From Entamoeba histolytica HM-1:IMSS (lineage: Eukaryota; Evosea; Mastigamoebida; Endamoebidae): a DNA stretch of 43,194 nt. This document shows positions 20,479 to 28,730 of this stretch, one piece after another. The number at the start of each line of letters is the position of its first letter. Position 1 is the first letter of the stretch. The stretch is from positions 1 to 43,194 of the forward strand of contig NW_001914997.1 in the NCBI RefSeq assembly GCF_000208925.1. Direction: 5' to 3'. The notes below the pieces were generated by a model. The model worked only from the letters and a program-made list of their open reading frames with translations. It had not been told where the DNA came from and made no database searches. The position numbers and the translations under genes were made by a program.

Positions 20479-20820
20479 TTAATTACAACTTGGTAATGAA
20501 GATGGTGTTGATATTCTTATATCTTCTCCATATCGGTTTAATAATTTTTTAACAACTTCTCCAAAAGATTTATATCCTTTTTCTTCTTGAATAGCTTTAA
20601 GTTCTTTAAAGACTTGATGTGATACTCTGATTTTTGGATATCGTTGTTCTGGTTTGAGTTCTTTCAATTTTTGTGTTTCTCTTTTTCTTTCATTAAGTAG
20701 TTTTTCTTGTTCATCAATACAATTAAAGAATTGTTTAGTTATATGTTTATCATTTGTGTATGTTGGATGTACATAATATGTTGGATAGTCAACAAATGGA
20801 TGGTGTGGTAATGAATGCAT
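20479..20820 (-). CDS. Small protein with ribbon-helix-helix-like domain
   Basis: 113 residues. The first 30 are rich in His, Tyr and Pro; residues 31-60 are a charged helix. Residues 61-97 (YPKIRVSHQVFKELKAIQEE, then GYKSFGEVVKKLLNRY) have the pattern of an RHH (Arc/MetJ/CopG) domain: a short strand K-I-R-V-S, a helix with K-E-L-K-A-I, a G-Y-K-S-F turn, then a second helix. This pattern is common in bacterial and archaeal antitoxins and repressors and rare in eukaryotes. An RHH dimer would bind DNA through the strand, so a nuclear role is possible; this is inference from pattern only. The gene lies 95 bp upstream of the exportin-like gene on the same strand. A TATA-like TATTTAAAC lies upstream; no clear GAAC element. 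Confidence 0.7.
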   Translation of the reverse strand: MHSLPHHPFVDYPTYYVHPTYTNDKHITKQFFNCIDEQEKLLNERKRETQKLKELKPEQRYPKIRVSHQVFKELKAIQEEKGYKSFGEVVKKLLNRYGEDIRISTPSSLPSCN

Positions 20821-20978
20821 AATTGTTTTAGACTATTTCTCATAGTTTATTTTTTTGTTTAAATAAGGATTATCAAGTAAATTTCCAGCTACTAAATGTG
20901 GCAAATTATTTTTAAATTACTATTTGTTAAAAATAAAAGATAACCCAAAAATAACACATGACTTCTAAAACTTTGATT

Positions 20979-21102
20979 TGAACTTCCGAAAATGGTTAAA
21001 AGAGACAAAAAGAAATTTTCCCTCTGGTCCACTCTTTGTTATTCTATAATTCCAATACTTCCATTTTCATTTATTTTTTTATTTGGCTGTCTGTTCATAT
21101 AA
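20979..21102 (+). CDS. Probable 36-residue membrane peptide
   Basis: An ATG at 20992 opens a 36-codon frame ending with TAA at 21100-21102 (the feature start includes the GAAC element at 20979-20984). A basic N-terminus (VKRDKKK) is followed by FSLWSTLCYS and a hydrophobic segment of about 18 residues. This is the layout of a small tail- or signal-anchored membrane peptide. Support beyond the open frame is the TTGAACTT element ending 7 bp before the ATG, where the Entamoeba core element often lies, and codon choice that is not simply T-rich. The stretch is otherwise the only sequence between two minus-strand genes. I cannot match it to a family; small subunits of translocases or oligosaccharyltransferase have this size. 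It could be a chance frame. Confidence 0.4.
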
Positions 21103-21229
21103 ACAAAAATAGAATATATCTTAAATAACACTATACGTTCATTCTTTTTATATTTTTACTTTAAAATTAAATGAAATTACTCATTATGAAAGAAAAAAGT
21201 AAATTCTTTTTGTAGTTGAGTGAAATAAT

Positions 21230-24200
21230 TTAAAGATTCCAGTATTGATCATCACGAGTTGAGGTATATGGATATTCAATCAAATTAACACTATGCTCTC
21301 CACATATTGGACATTCAGTGGCATAACAATTAAATTGTTCTTCTTCATCTTTAGCAAACATAATAGACTGGGTAACAGAACGAGCAAAAGGAGTAGGGTG
21401 TTGAGCAAACTCTTTTTTAATACAAAGAATATGGAAACAATGGGAACATGGGAACATAGCACCTCTAGACTGATCAATTGAACCATTTTTAAATTGATTA
21501 AAAATTGGTTCACCACAGAAATTACATCTCAATAGATTTAATTCTGTTTTAAAGTATTTCTTATGACGAGCAGTAGAGTTTTCAAAAAGGGCACTAGATC
21601 CACAAGATGTTTCAATTTCATTATTTAGTCTTTTTTGTTTTTTATCTTGGGTATCAACTGCATTCTTGATAACACCTTTAAACTCACCCAATTCCCAATC
21701 TAAAGGTAATAATGGTAATATCTCTTCTATTGGTATTTTATTTTTTGTTATTGTTTCATAAATTTTCTTTCTTTTGATTGCTTCATGTTCGGAAGATGAT
21801 GTAATTAAAGATAAATATCCATTCATAGCTTTAAGATAATAATATTGTTTTTCATCTTCTCCTTTTATTTTAGATGGTAATTTAAGTAATAATGAAACAT
21901 CTTCTTCAAATCGATCCATTTTATCTTCATAATTATAAGTTTGAAGTAACTTAATTCCATCATCAATTGCAGCTTCAAATCGTTGTTTTTGAAGATTCAT
22001 AAACATAGATGATCGTGTCATCTCTTTATTCTTCAAAGCTCTAAGTGCACTATCATATTCAACTAATTTCCAATGTTCTTTTTCCTCTAAGAATGTTTTG
22101 ATTATATCATCTTCAACTATACTTTCAGGTTCAACATACTTCCAAAAAATAAATTCAACAAGTGCTTTATCACTTCCATGTTTCTTTACAATTTCCTTTT
22201 TACTTAATAATTGATTAGCAAATTTTAAAGAGAAAGTTTGATCTTCATAAATAAGAAGTGTTGAATAGAAAATAGGATAATTGCTAGTATCTCTTTCTTC
22301 TAAAAATTCAATAAATTCTTGTGGTAATTTAATAAATAAAATACCAAAATATTTCTTCATTAACTCCTCTCCAATGTCTTTATCTCGTTTATTCATACAT
22401 AAATTCTTTAAAAATTTGAAAGCTTCTTCATACATACTTCTTTCCATTAACCAACTTACTTTACCTTCATAATCTCTTGTACAATCACAATAAGTTGAAT
22501 ATGCTTCTTCTGAACCACAACTACGTACCATGTATCTAACAATTTGGGTATTAATTTTATCAACACCATCAAATTCTTTACTAAATAATACTTTCATTTG
22601 ATTAAATACATTACTTACTTTCTCTGTATTATTTAATTTTTCTAATAATAATGATACACACCAACAATACAATACAGCACATGATATTTTCTTTCCTTTT
22701 ATCTGTGATTCTTCATTTAATTGTTTAAACAATGTTCTATATAATTTATTTTCATCTACAATATCCTTTATTAATTTCTTAGTAAATGGCTCATCCTCCT
22801 TACCATAATTTAATGGCACAGTAAATTGATATAAACAAAACTCTGTTGCTACAAATAAAGTTTCTTCTTCTGCAGTGATATCAGCACACATAGTGATAGC
22901 CCCTCCTTCTAATTGTTCTTCACATCTTTGATCATGAATAAGAGAGTAACATTCTAAATGATCATTATAAAGATAGAATATATGATTTTGTGTTTGACAA
23001 GCCATAACAACATCTTTAATATTATCCTTTTTACTAATTTGAATTAATTCATTTCCTCTTAGTTCAAATACAATTCTACTTACAATACTACTTGACTGTG
23101 CTGGATTAACTGGATCAATTCCTTTCATCTTTCCTGATACCCAAAGAACATTAAATTTATTATTAATTTCTACATCTCTCATTAACGAGAAATATCCTGT
23201 TTCAGGATCAGTTTTTAAAGGCATAATAAGAATTGTTTCATCTTTAGCAATTTTTTTATTCTTATTAATTACAATCTTTTGTAAACAAGTTGAAGATGAA
23301 GCTAAAATAATGGTATTAACTGGGGTTTCTATCCAATCTAATCCATTAAATGGTGCCATTTCTCCACTAATTTTATTGTTATTAGCATATAATATCTCTG
23401 AATTTGATTTAAATGTATTTAGATCAATAACTAATTTAATTATTACTCTGTTTAATGTAGATAATAATACTTTAAGTTCTTTTTCATTACTTGTACTATT
23501 ACTGTTAAATTTTATAGCAGTAATAATGTCATTAGCAGTGCCATCAGTTAAATTAGGAATTTTAATTTTTGTTGCTGAAATAAGGTCTTTACTTGTATAA
23601 TATAATTCCCCATTTAATGTATACAATAGTAAATGATTTCCTGTTGGGTCAATAGCCCCTTTAATAATATTATGCTCTGATATATCTTTGATTAAATTAA
23701 ATGTGAGTTTTTTTAATAAAAAGTGTTTCTCTTTACCAAGAATTAATACAGTTCCTTTTGCAGCACAAATACTTTTTATAGTTATTCCTCTATAAGAAAT
23801 ATCATGTGTTGATTTATCTAACCAACTATTTTCTATTTCATCTATATCAATTCCTTGTATTTGATTTCCAATTGCTTTAGGCTTAGGGAAAGATGGTCTA
23901 GTTCCTTTAATTGATGGAGCAGTTTCAGGTTGACCAAATGGATTATTATTAATTGATGAATTAGGTTCTCCAAATGGATTATTTGATGTAGGTTTAGGTG
24001 TAATAGAGATTCTAGGAGGCTGATCTTTAAATGATTTAGTTAATCCTTGTTTAGATGTAGAAGAAGTTAACTTTGGTGGTTCATCTCCAAATGGATTAGT
24101 TGAACTTGGATTAGGTGTTTTTGATTTAACAAGGATTTCTGATGATTCAAATGGATTAGAATATGTTGATGCAGATTCACCAAATGGATTACCCGATGAT

Positions 24201-24907
24201 AGTCTTGTTGTAGAACTTGTCATTTTTGGTGGTTGATCTTCAAATTGTGTATTAGTAAATGAAGCTGTTTTAGAAGAGTGAGACTCTTGTGTTTGAGTAG
24301 CCTCAGTTTTTATATTATCTAATGTTGATGAATCTCCAAATGGATTTGTAGAATCTTCAATTGTAGAAGATGAGTCTTTAAATGGTTTATTTGAATTAAC
24401 TTGCATAATTGTTCTTGGACTTTTAGAAACTGTTGGTTTGTCATTTGTAAGAAATGGGTTTGTACTATCAATTTGGGGTGTTGTTGGTTCACCAAAAGGA
24501 TTTGTAGAAACTGTATTATTTTCAGAACGTGATACTGTTTTAGGACTTTTAGCAGGAACAGGAGTGTCATTTGTTAAGAAAGGATTATTGTTTTCCAAAG
24601 AAGGTTCAGAGTCAATAAATGGGTTTGATGAAATAGGCTTTGAACGAGGACTTTTTGACTGAGTAGGAATATCGTCAGTTAAGAAAGGATTAGTATTATG
24701 TGTTGTTGTTGATTCACCAAAAGGATTAGTAGAAGAGACTTTTGGACTTTTTGAAACAGTTGGTTTATCGTTTGTAACGAAAGGGTTAGTGTTATTTGTA
24801 ATAGAATCAGAAGGATCACTAAATGGATTATTTGAAGTAGAAGGGAGAGTGTCTGATTCAAAAGGATTCGTATTAGATTGAGGTTCGTCTAAGAATGGGT
24901 TGCTCAT
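21230..24907 (-). CDS. VPS18: Vps18/Pep3 (HOPS/CORVET subunit) with NPF-repeat extension
   Basis: 1225 residues, one exon. Residues 1 to about 325 are low-complexity Ser/Thr/Asn/Pro sequence with 16 NPF tripeptides, many in a repeating unit of the type NPFLTNDKPTVSKSPK. From about 347 (IDIDEIENSWLDKS) a Vps18 beta-propeller begins; the Pep3/Vps18 region lies around 600-780 and alpha-solenoid (clathrin-repeat-like) sequence follows. The C-terminus has a RING-type zinc site: CNFC near 1126, CSHCFH-x2-C, and CPICGEH near 1201, ending in the family-like IEYPY. Vps18 is a core subunit of the tethering complexes at endosomes, lysosomes or the vacuole. NPF motifs are ligands of EH domains, so the extension suggests a link to EH-domain endocytic proteins. 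The start is the first ATG and the NPF repeats begin at residue 3. A GAAC lies 58 bp upstream. Confidence 0.88.
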   Translation of the reverse strand: MSNPFLDEPQSNTNPFESDTLPSTSNNPFSDPSDSITNNTNPFVTNDKPTVSKSPKVSSTNPFGESTTTHNTNPFLTDDIPTQSKSPRSKPISSNPFIDSEPSLENNNPFLTNDTPVPAKSPKTVSRSENNTVSTNPFGEPTTPQIDSTNPFLTNDKPTVSKSPRTIMQVNSNKPFKDSSSTIEDSTNPFGDSSTLDNIKTEATQTQESHSSKTASFTNTQFEDQPPKMTSSTTRLSSGNPFGESASTYSNPFESSEILVKSKTPNPSSTNPFGDEPPKLTSSTSKQGLTKSFKDQPPRISITPKPTSNNPFGEPNSSINNNPFGQPETAPSIKGTRPSFPKPKAIGNQIQGIDIDEIENSWLDKSTHDISYRGITIKSICAAKGTVLILGKEKHFLLKKLTFNLIKDISEHNIIKGAIDPTGNHLLLYTLNGELYYTSKDLISATKIKIPNLTDGTANDIITAIKFNSNSTSNEKELKVLLSTLNRVIIKLVIDLNTFKSNSEILYANNNKISGEMAPFNGLDWIETPVNTIILASSSTCLQKIVINKNKKIAKDETILIMPLKTDPETGYFSLMRDVEINNKFNVLWVSGKMKGIDPVNPAQSSSIVSRIVFELRGNELIQISKKDNIKDVVMACQTQNHIFYLYNDHLECYSLIHDQRCEEQLEGGAITMCADITAEEETLFVATEFCLYQFTVPLNYGKEDEPFTKKLIKDIVDENKLYRTLFKQLNEESQIKGKKISCAVLYCWCVSLLLEKLNNTEKVSNVFNQMKVLFSKEFDGVDKINTQIVRYMVRSCGSEEAYSTYCDCTRDYEGKVSWLMERSMYEEAFKFLKNLCMNKRDKDIGEELMKKYFGILFIKLPQEFIEFLEERDTSNYPIFYSTLLIYEDQTFSLKFANQLLSKKEIVKKHGSDKALVEFIFWKYVEPESIVEDDIIKTFLEEKEHWKLVEYDSALRALKNKEMTRSSMFMNLQKQRFEAAIDDGIKLLQTYNYEDKMDRFEEDVSLLLKLPSKIKGEDEKQYYYLKAMNGYLSLITSSSEHEAIKRKKIYETITKNKIPIEEILPLLPLDWELGEFKGVIKNAVDTQDKKQKRLNNEIETSCGSSALFENSTARHKKYFKTELNLLRCNFCGEPIFNQFKNGSIDQSRGAMFPCSHCFHILCIKKEFAQHPTPFARSVTQSIMFAKDEEEQFNCYATECPICGEHSVNLIEYPYTSTRDDQYWNL

Positions 24908-25059
24908 ATCAAAAGATAATTTTAAGATCTAAAGTATTTTTTCCTTTTAAGTAAATTTTTTTTTGTTCTGAATAATTTTTGTTATAGAAATTTTTGTTAT
25001 ACACTATAATTTACAAAAATATACAAAAGAATTAATGAATATAGTTTAAAATGAGAAGA

Positions 25060-25117
25060 AACTTGGAACCCTTAAAAAAGAAACTTAAAAAATAAGGTAA
25101 CCCTTGTGGCAGAAGTA
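25060..25117 (+). promoter_or_regulatory. Promoter region of ribosomal protein L11
   Basis: Contains GGAACCCTTAAAAAAGAAAC at 25066-25085 and the short AT-rich leader. The element combines a GAAC core with the AACCCT motif seen before several genes in this window. The ATG at 25118 is the start; the upstream in-frame GTG (25106) lies in the leader. Confidence 0.45.
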
Positions 25118-25642
25118 ATGGCAGCTAAGAAGTCTGATGTTATGAGAAAGATTAAGATTGATAAACTTGTCCTTAACATTTCAGTTGGTGAGTCTGGAGA
25201 TAGATTAACTCGTGCTGCTAAAGTCCTTGAAACTTTAACTGGACAAACCCCAGTTCTTTCTGAAGCTAGATACACTGTCCGTGCTTTCTCTATTAGAAGA
25301 AACGATCAAATTGCATGCCATGTCACAGTTAGAGGAGCTAAAGCTGCAGAAATTCTTGAAAAAGGATTAAAAGTTAAGGAATTTGAACTTAAAGCTAACA
25401 ACTTCTCAGCCACTGGTAATTTTGGATTTGGTATTGAAGAACATATCGACCTTGGATTAAAATATGATCCACAAGTTGGAATTTATGGTATGGATTTCTT
25501 TGTTGTTCTTGCTAGACCAGGATTTAGAGTTTCACGAAGAAAAAGAATGCAAGACAAAATTGGTAGAGACCATCTTTTAACTAAAGAAGATGCTATTAAT
25601 TGGTTCAAAGAAACTTATGAAGGAATCGTTCTTAATAAGTAA
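25118..25642 (+). CDS. RPL11: Ribosomal protein L11 (uL5), large subunit
   Basis: 174 residues from the first ATG (25118). The sequence is unmistakably eukaryotic L11/uL5: [20 protein letters not shown], then [72 protein letters not shown], and [12 protein letters not shown]. It sits in the central protuberance of the 60S subunit with 5S rRNA and L5. Codon use is the most biased in the window (GAA, AGA, CTT preferred, with GCT and GTT), as expected for a highly expressed gene. The length is normal for the family and no intron is present. It is convergent with the Rogdi-like gene, 103 bp stop to stop. Confidence 0.97.
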   Translation: MAAKKSDVMRKIKIDKLVLNISVGESGDRLTRAAKVLETLTGQTPVLSEARYTVRAFSIRRNDQIACHVTVRGAKAAEILEKGLKVKEFELKANNFSATGNFGFGIEEHIDLGLKYDPQVGIYGMDFFVVLARPGFRVSRRKRMQDKIGRDHLLTKEDAINWFKETYEGIVLNK

Positions 25643-25650
25643 TTGAATTG

Positions 25651-25662
25651 CCGGATATTCGG
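25651..25662 (+). other. GC-rich near-palindrome after L11
   Basis: CCGGATATTCGG, nine bases after the L11 stop, is a near-palindrome (one mismatched pair) in otherwise A/T sequence. It could be a 3' UTR hairpin or a processing mark. No function can be shown. Confidence 0.25.
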
Positions 25663-25745
25663 AACTGTTTAGGAATTTAACTTGTTTCTCTTGTTTTAAT
25701 AAATAATATAACAAAATAAATAAACGTAATAAAATTGATATTTCA

Positions 25746-26689
25746 TCAATTTATGAATTGATTAATGTTATGACTATGAACATTCCACACTTGTTGTAAA
25801 GAAGTGAGAATTGAAAGTAAGTGTTTTAAATGTTCACTTTCTAAATGAATTTCCTTTTCATTTCTTATCCAATAATATTTTGATTCAAGTAAATAAGCTT
25901 TTAATACTTTATTTTTATGAGTAATTTCTGTATTTTCTAATACTAAACCATCTGCTAAGGTTTCTGATGGATGTTCAGAATCTACTGAGTCAAGGAGAAA
26001 AAGACGGAGAATAATTTCTGCTTGTTGTATATATATTTCTGCTGTCATATGGGGATGAGGAAATTGAAAAAAAGTATGAGTTGGAGTATCAGGAAAGAGT
26101 AATGAAGGAGGATGAAGAAGTGACTGGATAGCTAAATCAATTGCTGTGCAAATATTATCACAACTGTTTTTTATTACATCAAAATTCATAGTTTCAAGTC
26201 TTTTTAAATTAGACTCAATAGTTCCAGTGTATTGAAGAATTTCATATAATTGTCGAAGAGGACAATCTACAACATTGAAATTTTCTTGTTTTAAAGTCCA
26301 CTCTTTACAATCAACTGTTATTCTCTACAGAAAATAAGTTAAAAGAATAATAAAAAATATAAACAGGTTATGATTTTAAAAAGATTTAAAATGACAAATA
26401 ACAAACTGATCCTGCACATTCAGTCCCATTTAAAACAATACTCCCTTGAAAACCTTCTCTTTTAAAGAGATTAATTTCCTACAACAATTTATTAATAATC
26501 TGACATAAAAACAAACGGAAAGATAAATGTCATATATTCTTGGTGACTTGATTCTTTTTCTGGATTGATAATTTTTGTAATTTCATTACATAAACATAGA
26601 GATTTCTTAATATCACTCTGAAAATAATTGACATACCACGTTAATTCTTCAGCATCAAAAAGAGGAAGTGTTGAGAGAGAAGGTTCCAT
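25746..26689 (-). CDS. Rogdi/Rav2-like V-ATPase regulator, three exons
   Basis: Exon 1 is 26513-26689, exon 2 is 26407-26478, exon 3 is 25746-26324, giving 275 residues, close to animal Rogdi. Intron 2 (26325-26406, 82 bp) has GTTTGT and TAG. Intron 1 (26479-26512, 34 bp) fits only with a GTTTTT donor. Rogdi-like features in order: DAEELTWYVNYF near the start (Rogdi E-E-x-W-x-L helix), FQGSIVLNG with CAG (strand pair), ITVDCKEWTLKQ, then ICTAIDLAIQSLLHPPSLLFP, a helical AEIYIQQAEIILRLFLL, and a final amphipathic helix with SHKNKVLKAYLL-type sequence. Rogdi/Rav2 works in the RAVE complex that reassembles V-ATPase, here presumably for phagosome acidification. The start is the first ATG of exon 1; the upstream GTG is not used. 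Assignment by eye, moderate. Confidence 0.65.
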
Positions 26690-26917
26690 TAAAAACACTA
26701 TATTTGTTAGTTTTCTTCAACGTTATAAAATCTGGAGATTTTTCTTTGTTTTTATTTGGTTAGAGATTTTTATGTTTAGCTTTTTAATTAGATTATTTGT
26801 TGTTATTAAAAACATAAAAAATAATGTTGTATTTGCATCTTAGTAAAAAATATTGGATATTACAGAAAAAAAAATAAGAAAGGGTTTAAAAAAAAAAAAT
26901 TAATAAAAAATAAAAGA

Positions 26918-28657
26918 ATGAAAGGCATAATATTAACCACATTATTAATAATTTATAGTAATGGGTTGACATGTGTAGCAAACAGTGATGGAACAGTAGT
27001 AGGTTGTGATTGTAAAGGAGATTGTGTCATTGACTATAGCGATGTTACAAATGATATAATTTATGCAACAATGAATGCTGCTGAATATTATTTAAAAGAT
27101 AATGCTGAAATTAATGCACAGAATGAAATCCTTGTTAAACGTATTAATGCGGTAAACTTGACACTTTCTGGTTCTACAATAACAATTAATGATCTTAGGG
27201 CAACAAACATATGGTTTAATACACATGTTATTATTGATAATTTATATGCATTAGGAAGTAATATTGGGGCAGAGTATAAAGTTAATATTTATCAACCAAA
27301 TGAAGTTCATGTTAATATGCCAATTATTGTAAATAAAATAGTTTCTTCAACTTCAACATTATTTATTATGAATGATATTCTTACAATGAATAATATACAT
27401 CCACAAACATTTGTTGGAATTTCAATGTTCAATGTGTTACCTGCTTTTTCTTTTTCTGGAGAGAAAGTTAAAGTGGTAATGACGTTTAATATAACAAATT
27501 CATTATTACGTCGTTTGCCTGGAGGTACATGTAAAAGTATTTGTAATCAATGTAATGCAGTTTTTCAAAGAGGATTAACCCAATTTAATTTAATTATGAC
27601 AAATGAAACAAGTATTTGTAATGTAGTTGATAAGGGGTGTCAATACAATACATTAACACAACAATTTGAAGACCTTAACCAAACAATTCTTGGAACAAGT
27701 GTATCAATGAAATGTGATATTGAGCCATATATTCGTCCAGTTGTATTTGTTAATAAAACGACTATTAATAATAATAAAGGTATAAATGGTTCATTTGTTG
27801 CTATTGCACCAACTCATTTTAAAGGGACATTTTACTTAAAAAATTTAGCAACAACATCTGATGTTATTATTGATGATCCAGTGACCATAGAAAATGTGGT
27901 TGTAACAAATGGGTCACTAGTTGTTGCGGAATTAATAGCAGATCAAATCATAGGTACAAATATTACTATTACTAAAAAATTAAAAACAAATACATTAGTA
28001 GCAACTCAACTTCTTATTAAAAAGAATTCTTTCATTGAAATACCTGATGGAATGGTTCAACTTACTGGAACAACAGAAATTGAAGAAAATGTTATAATTA
28101 ATTTTACACAACCTAAATTAACAAGTGCTTCAGGTGCTGTTTCAATTGTTCAAGCACCAGTAATTATGTTAGATGGTAATTTAACAATTCATCACCCAAA
28201 TATTCCAATGATTATTGGAAGTCAGCAAGTTATTTTTGGACAAAACTTAAATTTATCAGTCATTTATCATGATGAAGGATTTTATAATAATTGTATATCT
28301 GATGGACTATTCTTATTTAAAGGAATTCAAGTACCATATGTCTCAGGAGGACAATACCTTTTTAGTGTTAATGTTTTTTACCCACCATTGAATAAATCAA
28401 AAGTTGTATCACTAATTCCAAATGTTGAAATGTGTCATAAAAAAGGAGGAGATTATATTGCTCTTATGAGAAGTTATTTTACTGGATATGATCAAAGAAA
28501 TTATTGTCAAGCAAGTCAAGTAGTATTAAGAGAAGAAAATCGTTGGTTTATTCCAATAGCAATAGTAGGAGTTATTTTAATAGTATCAATAGTATTATTT
28601 ATATTCTTTATTATTAAATATAGAGTATATAAAAAGAATGAAGTGATATTAGCTTAA
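26918..28657 (+). CDS. Type I membrane protein, function unknown
   Basis: 579 residues. An N-terminal signal peptide (about 1-17) is followed by a Cys-containing DGTVVGCDCKGDC block. Then about 400 residues of repeated short beta-type strands rich in Ile, Val, Asn and Thr (for example VTIENVVVTNGSLVVAELI) suggest a beta-solenoid, with many NxT/NxS sites. A second Cys-rich patch lies at about 205-265, and two more cysteines precede one TM segment at about 544-565 and a short basic tail (KYRVYKKNE). It should be a glycosylated surface or endosomal protein. It resembles other Entamoeba surface proteins in style, but I cannot name a family. The gene is divergent from the Rogdi-like gene with an AGGGTTTAAA tract at 26881-26890 just upstream, and convergent with the PI 3-kinase gene 73 bp away. 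Confidence 0.8.
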   Translation: MKGIILTTLLIIYSNGLTCVANSDGTVVGCDCKGDCVIDYSDVTNDIIYATMNAAEYYLKDNAEINAQNEILVKRINAVNLTLSGSTITINDLRATNIWFNTHVIIDNLYALGSNIGAEYKVNIYQPNEVHVNMPIIVNKIVSSTSTLFIMNDILTMNNIHPQTFVGISMFNVLPAFSFSGEKVKVVMTFNITNSLLRRLPGGTCKSICNQCNAVFQRGLTQFNLIMTNETSICNVVDKGCQYNTLTQQFEDLNQTILGTSVSMKCDIEPYIRPVVFVNKTTINNNKGINGSFVAIAPTHFKGTFYLKNLATTSDVIIDDPVTIENVVVTNGSLVVAELIADQIIGTNITITKKLKTNTLVATQLLIKKNSFIEIPDGMVQLTGTTEIEENVIINFTQPKLTSASGAVSIVQAPVIMLDGNLTIHHPNIPMIIGSQQVIFGQNLNLSVIYHDEGFYNNCISDGLFLFKGIQVPYVSGGQYLFSVNVFYPPLNKSKVVSLIPNVEMCHKKGGDYIALMRSYFTGYDQRNYCQASQVVLREENRWFIPIAIVGVILIVSIVLFIFFIIKYRVYKKNEVILA

Positions 28658-28730
28658 GATATAAGTTATTGATTTGTTTCTTTTCTTTAAATATAAAAAA
28701 GAATTTGGTTACAAAACAATATGTGAACTA

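Noticed and set aside
25106..25117. GTG start for ribosomal protein L11
   Set aside because: Eukaryotic gene; the first ATG at 25118 gives the usual family N-terminus.
25746..26698. Two separate small genes at 25746-26189 and 26492-26698
   Set aside because: Intron removal gives one 275-residue Rogdi-like frame; the second piece would otherwise begin at a GTG or an internal Met.
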